From NCBI RefSeq assembly GCF_001413955.1, contig NZ_LCTZ01000002.1, forward strand, positions 1,660,501 to 1,724,500: a stretch of 64,000 nt of DNA, read 5' to 3'. The stretch's first letter is position 1; each line of letters opens with the position of its first letter. Positions 8,719-17,308 of the stretch are shown here, in pieces. The position numbers and the translations under genes are program-made. Source of the stretch: Flagellimonas eckloniae (GTDB lineage Bacteria > Bacteroidota > Bacteroidia > Flavobacteriales > Flavobacteriaceae). The notes beneath the pieces are model-generated. The model was not told the DNA's origin and ran no database searches. It worked only from the letters and a program-made list of their open reading frames with translations.

Positions 8719-9693
8719 ATGAAAAAAAACATCGCCATCATTATGGGTGGCTATTCCAGTGAGCGTGAAATTTCGATAAAAAGCGGTAATGTGGTTTATC
8801 AATACTTGGATAAAACTAAATATAATGCGTATCGTATCATAATTTCAACCGAGAAATGGATTTACCTTGATGATGACAATGAGGAATTTCCAATTGACAA
8901 GGCTGACTTTAGTGCTGTTTTACCTGATGGAAAGATTAGTTTTGATTGTGTTTTTAATGCCATTCATGGCACTCCAGGTGAGGATGGGTTGCTTCAGGCC
9001 TATTTTGAATTGTTGAATATACCACAGACTTCTTGCAACCATTATCAGGCCGCCCTTACTTTTAACAAAAGGGATTTGTTGAGTACGCTTAAGCCCTATG
9101 GCGTACAATGTGCTACATCGTTTCATTTAAATTTAGGTGAAACTATTGATGAAGCTGCCATTCTGGACAAAGTGGGACTCCCCTGTTTTGTAAAAGCAAA
9201 TAGGGCCGGTAGCAGTTATGGAATTTCAAAAGTTCACAAAAGAGAGGATTTAAGTGATGCTATAGCGAATGCTTTTTCTGAAGATAGCGAGGTAATTATA
9301 GAATCATTTTTAGACGGAACCGAAGTTTCTGTCGGTGTCATTACTTACAATAATGAAATAACAGTGCTTCCGATTACAGAAATAGTTACAGAAAATGATT
9401 TTTTTGATTATGAGGCAAAATATCTAGGAAAGTCCCAAGAAATAACCCCTGCTAGAATTTCCAAAATCCAAGAAGAGAATGTAACTAAGTGGGCAAAATA
9501 CATTTATAAAACACTTGGTTTAAAGGGGTATACGCGCAGTGAGTTCATTTTCATTGGCAATGACCCACATCTTCTTGAAGTAAACACAACTCCGGGACTT
9601 ACAGAGGAGAGCATCTTACCGCAACAAGCAAATGCAGCTGGAATATCGTTGGAACAACTATTTGGAAGCGCTGTTGAAGAGGCATTGCGATAG
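8719..9693 (+). CDS. ddl: D-alanine--D-alanine ligase
   Basis: A 324-residue ATP-grasp enzyme that joins two D-alanines for the peptidoglycan pentapeptide. Seen are the N-terminal KNIAIIMGGYSSEREISIKS, NAIHGTPGEDGLLQ, the ATP-grasp core around PCFVKANRAGSSYGISKV and the metal-binding end LEVNTTPGLTEESILPQQA. An in-frame GTG at 8701 would add six residues, but the ATG at 8719 matches the family start and lies behind a plausible promoter box. It is followed 32 bases later by coaD on the same strand; the two form a likely operon, divergent from the PASTA gene. Confidence 0.96.
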   Translation: MKKNIAIIMGGYSSEREISIKSGNVVYQYLDKTKYNAYRIIISTEKWIYLDDDNEEFPIDKADFSAVLPDGKISFDCVFNAIHGTPGEDGLLQAYFELLNIPQTSCNHYQAALTFNKRDLLSTLKPYGVQCATSFHLNLGETIDEAAILDKVGLPCFVKANRAGSSYGISKVHKREDLSDAIANAFSEDSEVIIESFLDGTEVSVGVITYNNEITVLPITEIVTENDFFDYEAKYLGKSQEITPARISKIQEENVTKWAKYIYKTLGLKGYTRSEFIFIGNDPHLLEVNTTPGLTEESILPQQANAAGISLEQLFGSAVEEALR

Positions 9694-9725
9694 AAAATCA
9701 GTATTTTTAAACAAACTTTCCAACC

Positions 9726-10181
9726 ATGAGACGTGCTATTTTTCCAGGTTCATTTGATCCGCTTACCTTAGGCCACTTTGATGTTATCAAAAGAGGAATA
9801 AACCTATTTGATGAATTATTTATTGCTATTGGGATAAATGCGGAAAAAAAATACATGTTCTCCTTGGAAGAGCGCACCAAGTTCATTGAAGAAGCCTTTA
9901 TGGACGAGCCCAAAATAAAAGTGGTTACTTATGAAGGTATGACTGTGGATTTTTGCAAAAAAATTGATGCCAATTTTATATTGCGAGGTTTAAGAAATCC
10001 TGCAGATTTTGAATTTGAAAAAGCCATTGCCCACACAAACAGAAAACTTTCTGAAATTGAAACGGTCTTTTTATTGACTTCTTCCGGAAAATCGTATATC
10101 AGCTCTTCCATTGTTAGGGATGTGATTAGAAACGGGGGAGATTACACTGGTCTTGTTCCCGATACTGTTGTGGTGAAATAG
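9726..10181 (+). CDS. coaD: Phosphopantetheine adenylyltransferase
   Basis: A 151-residue nucleotidyltransferase that makes dephospho-CoA from 4'-phosphopantetheine and ATP, the fourth step of coenzyme A synthesis. The start RAIFPGSFDPLTLGHFDVI carries the TxGH nucleotide-binding motif, LRGLRNPADFEFE is the substrate-binding segment and SYISSSIVRDVI the ISSSxVR motif. Length is that of known CoaD proteins. It lies downstream of ddl in the same direction. The 204 bases after it contain no gene and no convincing hairpin. Confidence 0.97.
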   Translation: MRRAIFPGSFDPLTLGHFDVIKRGINLFDELFIAIGINAEKKYMFSLEERTKFIEEAFMDEPKIKVVTYEGMTVDFCKKIDANFILRGLRNPADFEFEKAIAHTNRKLSEIETVFLLTSSGKSYISSSIVRDVIRNGGDYTGLVPDTVVVK

Positions 10182-10385
10182 CAGTCTCCATTTATTTTTC
10201 AAACCTCAATCTTAGTCCAAAATTTTCTTCAAAAGGCATTAAACCTTCCCCCTTTACTCTAACATTTATGGTAGAAACAACAGATTTCGACCCGTTCACA
10301 ACAATTTGTGAATTCTAGGGGATAATACTAATATTTTAGTAAGAAAATTCTGATATTTGATTAACCCCCAAATCAAGCTTACACA

Positions 10386-12230
10386 TTGAAATCTATTGAA
10401 ACTGTTCCCCAAAACTATATTCTTAAACAACTTCCAAAGGCAACCGCCTTTGTTGATAAAAACTATTCTATAGTAGATGCTTCAGACTCTTGGTTGCACC
10501 TTTTTAATTTCAAATGGGAGGAGTTGTCAGGAAAAAGCATTCTAAATGTTTTTACTGACCACGAACAACTCACCAAAACAAAACTGAAAGAATATTTAGA
10601 CTCAAATAAGAGGAAAAAAATTCAACATGTAAAGGTCACCAAGGAAGATGAAACATGGTACGAAAGTATTTTAACACCTTGGTTTGATGAAAAAGAAAAC
10701 GTAGTAGGTACTATTTTACAATCGGAGAATATAAGCAAACGAATAGAAAAAGAACTTGAGTTAAAGAGGACTAAAATTCTGCTAAAAGCTAAATCCGAAG
10801 TTGCCAAAGTAGGCAGTTGGGAGTACGATTTAATTTCACAAAAACTCAGTTGGTCCGAGCAAACCAAAAAAATACATGAAGTTCCAAAATCTTTTGTGCC
10901 AACGGTAAGTCAAGGTATAGAGTTTTATAAACAAGGTTACAGCAGAAATAAAGTTTCAATGCTTTTCCATAGAATATTGGAAGATGGCACACCTTATAAT
11001 CAACGTTTAATATTAATAACAGCAAAGGGTGAAGAAAAATGGGTAGAAGCAGGTGGAAAAGCGATGAAGAAAAATGGTAAAATCGTTAAAATTATAGGAA
11101 CTTTCCAAGATATCAATGATCAGGTCATTGCTGAGAAAAAAACAAAAGAAAGTGAACAATTACTAAGTACCTTGATCGATAATCTTCCCATAAATGTCTA
11201 TATCAAAGACAAGGAGTCTCGAAAAATATTGGTAAACAAAACCGAATGTGACTACATAGGAACAACTGCCAAGAACATCATAGGAAAATCAGATTTTGAC
11301 CTTTACGACAAGAAAATTGCCCAAATTTCAAGAGATGAGGACCTTGAGGTAATGCGGTCGCTTAAACCTATGGTAGGTGTGGAAACCATTAACATTAAAA
11401 AAGATGGTAGCTCTACCAATTTCTTGACCTCTAAAATACCTCTTATCAATTCCAATGGAGAAGCATATGGCCTTATAGGTATGAGCATGGACATTACCCA
11501 TATAAAGGAAAAGGAAGATGAGTTACGAAATCTTATAAATATTACTGCAATCCAAAATAAAAAACTAACAAATTTTGCACATATTGTTTCCCATAATTTA
11601 AGGTCGCATACTGCCAACTTTTCCATGCTTCTGGATTTTCTTATTCATGAAAAAGAAGAAAAAGAGAAAGATCGAATCATGACAATGTTGACTCATGCTT
11701 CAGATAATCTATTGGACACTTTAGAAAACTTAAATGACGTTGTGGCCATAAGTACAAATGTCAACATTGATAAAAAACCCTTAAACCTTAAAGAAAATAT
11801 TCTTAAGGTACAACAAAACCTTGCTGCCTTCCTGGAAAAAAATAAAGTTGAGTTTGTAAACCATGTTCCAAATAAACTATCTGTTTTGAGTGTTCCTGCC
11901 TATCTGGAAAGTATTATACTTAATTTGGTTACCAACGCTGTAAAATATCGTAGTCCAAAACGAAATCCCCTAATTACATTAAGAGCAAAAAAACAGGACA
12001 ATAGTGTTGTATTAAGTGTTGAAGATAATGGATTGGGGATAGATTTAAACAAGTATGGAGGTAAAATCTTTGGAATGTACAAAACCTTTCATAACAAAAA
12101 AGATGCTAGGGGTCTTGGGCTATATATTATTAAAAACCAGATAGAGGCCATGGGCGGCAGCATAACTATTAATAGCGAAGTGGGCAAGGGCACTACGTTT
12201 AATGTCTATTTTAATGAAGAAAATAAATAG
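10386..12230 (+). CDS. PAS-domain sensor histidine kinase
   Basis: A 614-residue soluble kinase with no membrane segment. Three PAS/PAC-like sensor regions cover about 15-130, 140-250 and 255-380 (the third includes LIDNLPINVYIKDKESRKIL and GLIGMSMDITHIKEKE). A HisKA-like segment with phospho-acceptor H403 in IVSHNLRSH follows, then the ATP-binding domain with an N-box near 513 (LNLVTNAVKYRS) and G boxes (VEDNGLGIDL, ARGLGLYIIKNQIEAMGG). The start is a TTG at 10386; no ATG exists near the N-terminus of the first PAS domain. The last 17 bases overlap the downstream response regulator, its evident partner. The signal sensed is unknown. Confidence 0.9.
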   Translation: MKSIETVPQNYILKQLPKATAFVDKNYSIVDASDSWLHLFNFKWEELSGKSILNVFTDHEQLTKTKLKEYLDSNKRKKIQHVKVTKEDETWYESILTPWFDEKENVVGTILQSENISKRIEKELELKRTKILLKAKSEVAKVGSWEYDLISQKLSWSEQTKKIHEVPKSFVPTVSQGIEFYKQGYSRNKVSMLFHRILEDGTPYNQRLILITAKGEEKWVEAGGKAMKKNGKIVKIIGTFQDINDQVIAEKKTKESEQLLSTLIDNLPINVYIKDKESRKILVNKTECDYIGTTAKNIIGKSDFDLYDKKIAQISRDEDLEVMRSLKPMVGVETINIKKDGSSTNFLTSKIPLINSNGEAYGLIGMSMDITHIKEKEDELRNLINITAIQNKKLTNFAHIVSHNLRSHTANFSMLLDFLIHEKEEKEKDRIMTMLTHASDNLLDTLENLNDVVAISTNVNIDKKPLNLKENILKVQQNLAAFLEKNKVEFVNHVPNKLSVLSVPAYLESIILNLVTNAVKYRSPKRNPLITLRAKKQDNSVVLSVEDNGLGIDLNKYGGKIFGMYKTFHNKKDARGLGLYIIKNQIEAMGGSITINSEVGKGTTFNVYFNEENK

Positions 12231-12618
12231 TCTATATATCATTGATGATGACCCAATTGCAATCTTTGGCATAAAAAAAATGCTTAAGCTAAAAGTAGAA
12301 TGCAATGATATCAAAGCATTTGAAAATGGGAAAATGGCTTTGGATGACCTAAAGGGAAGAATAGAATATGGAGACGGAATACCTGAAGTAATATTTTTAG
12401 ATATAAATATGCCAATTATGGATGGCTGGGAGTTCTTGGAAGAATTGCTAAACCTAAACATTGAGGAGAAGGTTATCATCAATGTAATTACCTCTTCAAT
12501 TGATCCATCAGATTATCAAAAATGGAATCATTTCAGGCTCAACTCCATTCATCATCTAAATTTTAGAAACAAACCTATCTATAAAATTGAAGCGACAGAT
12601 GTCAATTTGGCATCATAA
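12214..12618 (+). CDS. Response regulator, partner of the upstream kinase
   Basis: A 134-residue single receiver domain: acidic D11-D13 in YIIDDDP, phospho-acceptor D63 in FLDINMPIMDGWEF and a lysine in RNKPIYK. It has no output domain and ends shortly after the receiver, so it probably works by protein contacts or as a phosphorelay intermediate, like many receiver-only proteins paired with PAS kinases in Flavobacteriia. The ATG at 12214 is inside the kinase gene, giving a 17-base overlap and probable translational coupling; an upstream in-frame ATG at 12202 would add four residues. Confidence 0.88.
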   Translation: MKKINSLYIIDDDPIAIFGIKKMLKLKVECNDIKAFENGKMALDDLKGRIEYGDGIPEVIFLDINMPIMDGWEFLEELLNLNIEEKVIINVITSSIDPSDYQKWNHFRLNSIHHLNFRNKPIYKIEATDVNLAS

Positions 12619-12639
12619 ATACTTAATTCGCTATTTTTG
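12606..12639 (+). promoter_or_regulatory. Bacteroidota-type promoter for the M14 peptidase
   Basis: TTTG at 12606-12609 and TATTTTTG at 12632-12639 are 22 bases apart and match TTTG / TAnnTTTG. The upstream element lies in the last codons of the response regulator gene. The TTG start of the peptidase follows 49 bases later. Confidence 0.45.
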
Positions 12640-12688
12640 CTGATAAGAGTTTTCCTTTTAGTGAATTTTCAACTAACATTAAACAACA

Positions 12689-14464
12689 TTGAAGCACTTA
12701 CTTTTTTTGATATTAATGTTGCTTTACCTATCCTGTGAGACTCAAACAGAAGATAAGGCTTCCTCATATCAAACATTTTATGAAACCGCGGATGGCAAAG
12801 AGACTGCCACTTACCAAGAAACCATTGATTTTTACATAAGACTTGCCAAAGATTTTCCGGAAATCAATATCCAGACCATTGGAGAGACGGATAGTGGTTA
12901 CCCGCTTCACATAGTGACATTCAATCCCGATGGAGATTTTAATTTTGAACATGTAAGACAAGAAAAAGCAATTGTACTGATTAACAATGGCATTCACCCA
13001 GGTGAGAGTGATGGCATTGATGCCACAATGCTACTATATCGGGATTTGGCCACCAAAAAAATACTCCACCCCGAAAATACTATTTTGGCTACCATCCCCA
13101 TTTATAATATTGGTGGTGCCTTGAATAGGAACTCAACTACAAGGGCAAATCAAAATGGCCCTTTGGAATACGGTTTTAGGGGAAATGCATTGAATTATGA
13201 CCTGAATCGGGATTTCATAAAAATGGACTCCAAAAACGCAAAAACCTTTACACAAATCTTTCATTTGATAAAGCCTGATGTTTTTATTGACAACCACGTA
13301 AGCAACGGAGCCGATTATCAATATACTTTAACCCATTTGTTTACACAGCACAATAAATTAGGTGGAAAACTCGGCAACTATCTTCATAAGGAATTTATGC
13401 CCAAAATGGAAAAATCATTGCAGGATAAGGATTGGGACATAACCCCATATGTGAATGTTTTTAATAGACCTCCTGAATTGGGTTTTAAACAATTTATGGA
13501 CCACCCAAGATATTCAACCGGTTACACAACACTTTGGGGCACATTGGGATTAATGGTTGAAACACATATGCTAAAACCGTATAAGAAAAGAGTAAGAGGC
13601 ACATATGCTCTTATGGAAAGCATGATTAACATTGTTGAAAAAGAACATTCCAACTTAAAAAAACTACGAAAAGAAACATTAAATCAATATTCCGAATTAT
13701 CGCAGTATTACTTTAATTGGCAGGTGGATACAACCCGAACCTCAAAACTAAATTTTAAAGGGTTTGAAGCTAATCTAATTTCTAGTGAGGTAACTGGGCT
13801 TTCCAGATTAAAATACGACAGAGAGAAGCCCTTTACAAAAGAAGTTGTGTACCATAATTATTTTTTTCCGGCAGATACCATTGCGGTCCCGGCCGCATAT
13901 GTCATAAAGCAAAGCTGGCAAAATATAATAGACAGGCTAAAAGCAAACCATATTCAATATTTTGAGATAGAAGAGGATACGGTCTTTGGAGTTGCGTCCT
14001 ACAAAATATTGGACTATAACACCAGAAAAGACCCCTATGAAGGACATTATCCTCATTTCTATACAAGAGTTGAACAAACTGAATTAAAGGTTGCGTTTAG
14101 ACCAGGTGATGTTGTGGTACCAACCAATCAATATGGAATTCGATATATATTGGAAACCCTGGAACCCCAAGCAGAAGATTCTTTCTTCAATTGGAATTTC
14201 TTTGATACCGTACTTCAACAAAAAGAAGGGTTTTCACCTTATGTTTTTGAGGATGTTGCATATGATATGCTTAAAAACGATTCAATACTTCGAAATAACT
14301 TCATCGCCAAAAAAGAGTTTGATCCTGATTTTTCAGCAGACTGGTATGCCCAATTGGATTGGATCTATCAACGTTCCAAGCATAGGGAAGAATCCTATCT
14401 TAGATATCCTATATATAGAATTGAAAAGGGAAGCAAAGCGGAGGCTATTGTTGATCAGAAATAG
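12689..14464 (+). CDS. M14 family zinc carboxypeptidase-like lipoprotein
   Basis: A 591-residue exported peptidase. The N-terminus is a lipoprotein signal with LLYLSC, so C16 would be lipidated. The M14 fold is shown by zinc ligands H103 and E106 in NNGIHPGESDG, H203 in FIDNHVSNGADY and the catalytic E291 in LMVETHML, plus DLNRDF at 171-176. About 270 further residues follow the catalytic domain. M14 enzymes remove C-terminal residues from peptides or cleave peptidoglycan peptides; which is the case here is open. The start is TTG at 12689, the only one that keeps the lipoprotein signal. The end overlaps the convergent NUDIX gene by 20 bases. Confidence 0.85.
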   Translation: MKHLLFLILMLLYLSCETQTEDKASSYQTFYETADGKETATYQETIDFYIRLAKDFPEINIQTIGETDSGYPLHIVTFNPDGDFNFEHVRQEKAIVLINNGIHPGESDGIDATMLLYRDLATKKILHPENTILATIPIYNIGGALNRNSTTRANQNGPLEYGFRGNALNYDLNRDFIKMDSKNAKTFTQIFHLIKPDVFIDNHVSNGADYQYTLTHLFTQHNKLGGKLGNYLHKEFMPKMEKSLQDKDWDITPYVNVFNRPPELGFKQFMDHPRYSTGYTTLWGTLGLMVETHMLKPYKKRVRGTYALMESMINIVEKEHSNLKKLRKETLNQYSELSQYYFNWQVDTTRTSKLNFKGFEANLISSEVTGLSRLKYDREKPFTKEVVYHNYFFPADTIAVPAAYVIKQSWQNIIDRLKANHIQYFEIEEDTVFGVASYKILDYNTRKDPYEGHYPHFYTRVEQTELKVAFRPGDVVVPTNQYGIRYILETLEPQAEDSFFNWNFFDTVLQQKEGFSPYVFEDVAYDMLKNDSILRNNFIAKKEFDPDFSADWYAQLDWIYQRSKHREESYLRYPIYRIEKGSKAEAIVDQK

Positions 14465-15053
14465 GTCTATTTTCAAACAAAATTCTAATATTGAAATAGG
14501 AGTTTTCCAAAGCCTTTTTAATTTTTTTGGGTCCCTTCCATTTCACCTTCATAATTCCTTCATCTTTTTGTCCTACAAGCTTTCCAGAATAGGTGGTATA
14601 CATGGCAAACCAATGTACTTGTTTTAATCTGTACTCCCCATTCCTTTTAAAAACGTGATAAGTCGTGCGTAGAAACTTTTCAATCTGAAGGTCTCGAACA
14701 CCTGTTTCTTCCTCAACCTCCCTTATCGCTGCTTTCTCAATAGATTCCCCTTTATCTACCTTGCCCTTTGGCAAATCCCATTTATCATTTCTATAAATAA
14801 ACAAAACCTTTCCTTTAGGGTTGGTCACAAATCCTCCTCCAGCAACAACAACAGGGATTTTATGCATAAAGACATCCAGCATTTTCTCTTCATCGGGGTG
14901 ATAAATGTATGCCTCAGACAGTCTTCCTTTTGCCAACGAATCTATAGCCATCAGTATAGAGTCACCATCCAATGAAAAGAGATTACCATTAGTATTGTCT
15001 TGGAGCTCATTTGTTAAAATCAGTAGAGACTCATTAACAAAAACTTTATACAT
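14445..15053 (-). CDS. NUDIX hydrolase
   Basis: A 202-residue protein with a complete Nudix box from GKVDKGESIEKAAIR to REVEEETGV (Gx5Ex7REUxEExGU), which coordinates magnesium and cleaves nucleoside diphosphates linked to another group. The first 70 residues form an extra N-terminal domain without recognised function. The ATG at 15053 is chosen because the frame extension upstream runs into pyrE; it lies only 7 bases from the divergent pyrE start at 15061. The substrate is unknown. Its 3' end overlaps the M14 gene by 20 bases in convergent orientation. Confidence 0.88.
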   Translation of the reverse strand: MYKVFVNESLLILTNELQDNTNGNLFSLDGDSILMAIDSLAKGRLSEAYIYHPDEEKMLDVFMHKIPVVVAGGGFVTNPKGKVLFIYRNDKWDLPKGKVDKGESIEKAAIREVEEETGVRDLQIEKFLRTTYHVFKRNGEYRLKQVHWFAMYTTYSGKLVGQKDEGIMKVKWKGPKKIKKALENSYFNIRILFENRPISDQQ

Positions 15054-15056
15054 TTG
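15049..15056 (+). promoter_or_regulatory. -7 promoter box of pyrE, overlapping the divergent start codon
   Basis: TACATTTG fits TAnnTTTG and ends only 4 bases before the pyrE ATG at 15061, and it covers the ATG of the divergent NUDIX gene (15051-15053). If used, the pyrE message would be leaderless or nearly so. No TTTG is found at 17-22 bases upstream, so the call is tentative. Confidence 0.4.
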
Positions 15057-15060
15057 CGCA

Positions 15061-15699
15061 ATGGTTTTAAACAAGGACACTGCCAAAAAAACAGCCGAAC
15101 TTCTATTACAAATTAATGCAATTAAGTTGGAACCCGAAAATCCTTTTACATGGGCTTCTGGTTGGAAATCTCCTATTTATTGTGACAACAGAGTTATGCT
15201 TTCCTATCCCGAAATACGAAATTTTGTTCGGGAGGAAATGGCAAAACAAGTAGAAACCCTATATGGAAAACCAGATGTTATCGCAGGGGTTGCTACAGGC
15301 GCCATAGGAATTGGAATTTTGGTAGCAGAAGCATTAGGACTCCCTTTTATTTATGTTAGGCCAGAACCGAAGTCCCATGGAAGACAAAACCAGATTGAAG
15401 GATATTTGGAATCAGGACAAAATGTTGTTGTTATTGAAGATTTAATAAGCACAGGTAAGAGCAGTTTAAATGCGGTTAAAGCCTTAAAGGCCCAACAGGC
15501 TAATGTAAAGGGGATGATAGCTATTTTCACTTATGGATTTTCAGTTGCATCGGATAATTTCACCAAGGAAAATATAGAGTTACATACGCTGTCTGACTAT
15601 GACCACCTAATTGAACAAGCCTCTGAAACAAACTATATAAAAGAATCACATCTACAAACCCTATTGCAATGGAAGTCAAATCCAAAGCAATGGAAATAA
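15061..15699 (+). CDS. pyrE: Orotate phosphoribosyltransferase
   Basis: A 212-residue enzyme of pyrimidine synthesis that joins orotate and PRPP to orotidine monophosphate. Seen are FTWASGWKSPIYCDNR for orotate binding, VATGAIGIGILVAEALGLPF, YVRPEPKSHGRQNQIEG (the flexible loop) and the PRPP motif VVVIEDLISTGKSSLNA. The ATG at 15061 is chosen over a longer frame because it matches the family start (MVLNKDTAKKTAELLLQ) and because the extension would run through the divergent NUDIX gene. A SRPBCC gene follows 9 bases after the stop, so the two are probably co-transcribed. Confidence 0.96.
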   Translation: MVLNKDTAKKTAELLLQINAIKLEPENPFTWASGWKSPIYCDNRVMLSYPEIRNFVREEMAKQVETLYGKPDVIAGVATGAIGIGILVAEALGLPFIYVRPEPKSHGRQNQIEGYLESGQNVVVIEDLISTGKSSLNAVKALKAQQANVKGMIAIFTYGFSVASDNFTKENIELHTLSDYDHLIEQASETNYIKESHLQTLLQWKSNPKQWK

Positions 15700-15708
15700 A
15701 TCTATACC

Positions 15709-16104
15709 ATGCATATTGAAATCCCAGAAAAGAAAGTTGCCAAAAGTGATAAAGTAGTATTTGATTTCTTGACTGACATCAAAAACTTTAAAATCCTTAT
15801 GCCGGATAATATAGACAAGTTTGAGGTTTTGGATGAAAAAACATTCAGGTTTGCTTTAAAAGGTATGCCAGAACTTGTGCTACGATTAAAGGAGCAGTTT
15901 GCGCATGAAAAAGTAGTTTTAGGTGCCGCAAGCGATAAATTACCCTTTACGCTTACCGCAAATATTAGCAATTTAGGAGCTGATGAAAGTAGTGTGGTCT
16001 TGAGTTTTGAAGGAGAATTCAATGCAATGATGGCCATGATGATTAAAACACCGATCACCAACTTCATGGAAACACTTTCCTCAAACATGGATAAAATAAG
16101 TTAA
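15709..16104 (+). CDS. SRPBCC family protein
   Basis: A 131-residue protein whose pattern (an N-terminal strand, a helix VFDFLTDIKNFKILMPD, a series of strands and a long C-terminal helix ITNFMETLSSNMDKI) is that of the START/SRPBCC (Bet v1-like) fold, a hydrophobic-ligand pocket. Such small proteins commonly follow pyrE in Flavobacteriia. No catalytic residues can be named and the ligand is unknown. It begins 9 bases after pyrE and ends in a 4-base overlap with the convergent biotin ligase gene. Confidence 0.7.
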   Translation: MHIEIPEKKVAKSDKVVFDFLTDIKNFKILMPDNIDKFEVLDEKTFRFALKGMPELVLRLKEQFAHEKVVLGAASDKLPFTLTANISNLGADESSVVLSFEGEFNAMMAMMIKTPITNFMETLSSNMDKIS

Positions 16105-16844
16105 TAGAGTAAGGTCACTTCCTTTAATCCATACTCTTTTAAAACCTTATCCTCAAGTTCTAGGATGAGTTTTCCTGAAGGTGAGACCTCACGGATAAAG
16201 CCCATAAAAACCTGGGTTTTCCCATCTTTAAAAGTTGAAGGCCTATCTTTTCGGAACAATTGTTCATGATATTCCGGCAACATTTGGGTCACAGTTTTTG
16301 CTTCGACACCTACAAATCGGGATTTTAACTTTTTCAAAATTTCCTGTAAAAGCTCATCCAAATAAAATTGTTTTCCAGTTAGGGATTTTAACGAAGCTAC
16401 TTTTTGCAGGTTTTCAAATGAAATCTGGTTCACATTCAACCCAATTCCAATAATTGAATTTTGAATCAATTTACCTTTAAGGGTATTTTCAATTAAAATA
16501 CCACACACTTTAGATGAACCTGACATAATGTCGTTGGGCCATTTCACCCTTAAATCAGGTATGCCCAGCTGCTTTAAAACATCAAAAACAGCCAAGGAAA
16601 CACATATGTTTAGGTTAAATTGATGTGCGACTTGCAAAGACTCAAACTTTTTCAAAATACTAAAGGTCAAGTTCTTACCGTCATAAGACTGCCATTCGGT
16701 GCCCATTTGCCCCCTACCCTTACGTTGTTTTTTGGCAACAACCGTGGTATAATCTTCCAATTCCTGAGAAAGTAATAAACCCTTTAAATAGAGGTTTGTT
16801 GAGTCCGTGGCATCAAGTTTGATTATTTGTGTTAGTTCTCCCAA
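16101..16844 (-). CDS. birA: Biotin--[acetyl-CoA-carboxylase] ligase
   Basis: A 247-residue biotin protein ligase that activates biotin with ATP and attaches it to the lysine of the biotin carboxyl carrier protein of acetyl-CoA carboxylase. Motifs are DATDSTNLYLK, KKQRKGRGQMGTEWQS (biotinyl-AMP loop), LRVKWPNDIM and IIGIGLNVNQ. It lacks the N-terminal winged-helix domain of E. coli BirA, so it is a monofunctional ligase and not a repressor. It is divergent from rsfS and convergent with the SRPBCC gene. Confidence 0.95.
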   Translation of the reverse strand: MGELTQIIKLDATDSTNLYLKGLLLSQELEDYTTVVAKKQRKGRGQMGTEWQSYDGKNLTFSILKKFESLQVAHQFNLNICVSLAVFDVLKQLGIPDLRVKWPNDIMSGSSKVCGILIENTLKGKLIQNSIIGIGLNVNQISFENLQKVASLKSLTGKQFYLDELLQEILKKLKSRFVGVEAKTVTQMLPEYHEQLFRKDRPSTFKDGKTQVFMGFIREVSPSGKLILELEDKVLKEYGLKEVTLLY

Positions 16845-16898
16845 AGTGGTGCGTCCAATGTTATGTTAAAAACTAGGGCTAAGAAAACAAAAAAAATA

Positions 16899-16906
16899 TA
16901 ACTTTG
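16899..16906 (+). promoter_or_regulatory. -7 promoter box of the rsfS-ftsH run
   Basis: TAACTTTG, a full TAnnTTTG match, lies 19 bases before the rsfS ATG at 16926, inside the birA/rsfS divergent gap. No clear -33 TTTG is present. Confidence 0.5.
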
Positions 16907-16925
16907 TAGAAACTAAAATATTTGA

Positions 16926-17303
16926 ATGCAGAAAACGAAAGCTAGCGCAGATGAACTGATTGCCTTAATATTACATGGAATTGAAGAAGTTAAGGGAGAT
17001 GATATAAATCTTCTTGATCTTAGGGAGATTGAAAATACAGTTTGCGACTACTTTATTATCTGCAATGGTACTTCCAATACACATGTTAACGCAATTGTTT
17101 CATCTATTCAAAAAACCGTCAGCAAAGCCATACACGACAAACCTTGGCATGTTGAAGGTTCTGAAAATGCAGAATGGATTTTGATGGACTATGTAAATGT
17201 TGTTGTTCATGTATTTCAAAAACACATTAGGGAATTCTACGACATAGAGGGGCTTTGGGGTGACGCTAAAGTAACAATGGTGGAGAGCAGCTACAATTCT
17301 TAA
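16926..17303 (+). CDS. rsfS: Ribosomal silencing factor RsfS
   Basis: A 125-residue member of the RsfS/Iojap family, which binds ribosomal protein L14 and keeps the subunits apart when nutrients are short. Conserved stretches are DLREIENTVCDYFIICNGTS, HVEGSENAEWILMDYVNVVVH and FYDIEGLWGDAK. Length matches the family. It starts 81 bases from the divergent birA gene and is followed after 5 bases by ftsH, so it is the first gene of a run continuing to the ACBP gene at 21631. Confidence 0.95.
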   Translation: MQKTKASADELIALILHGIEEVKGDDINLLDLREIENTVCDYFIICNGTSNTHVNAIVSSIQKTVSKAIHDKPWHVEGSENAEWILMDYVNVVVHVFQKHIREFYDIEGLWGDAKVTMVESSYNS

Positions 17304-17308
17304 AAAAA

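Noticed and set aside
14091..14627. A 178-codon plus-strand frame overlapping the M14 and NUDIX genes
   Set aside because: It lies out of phase within two well-supported genes and shows no motif or start signal.
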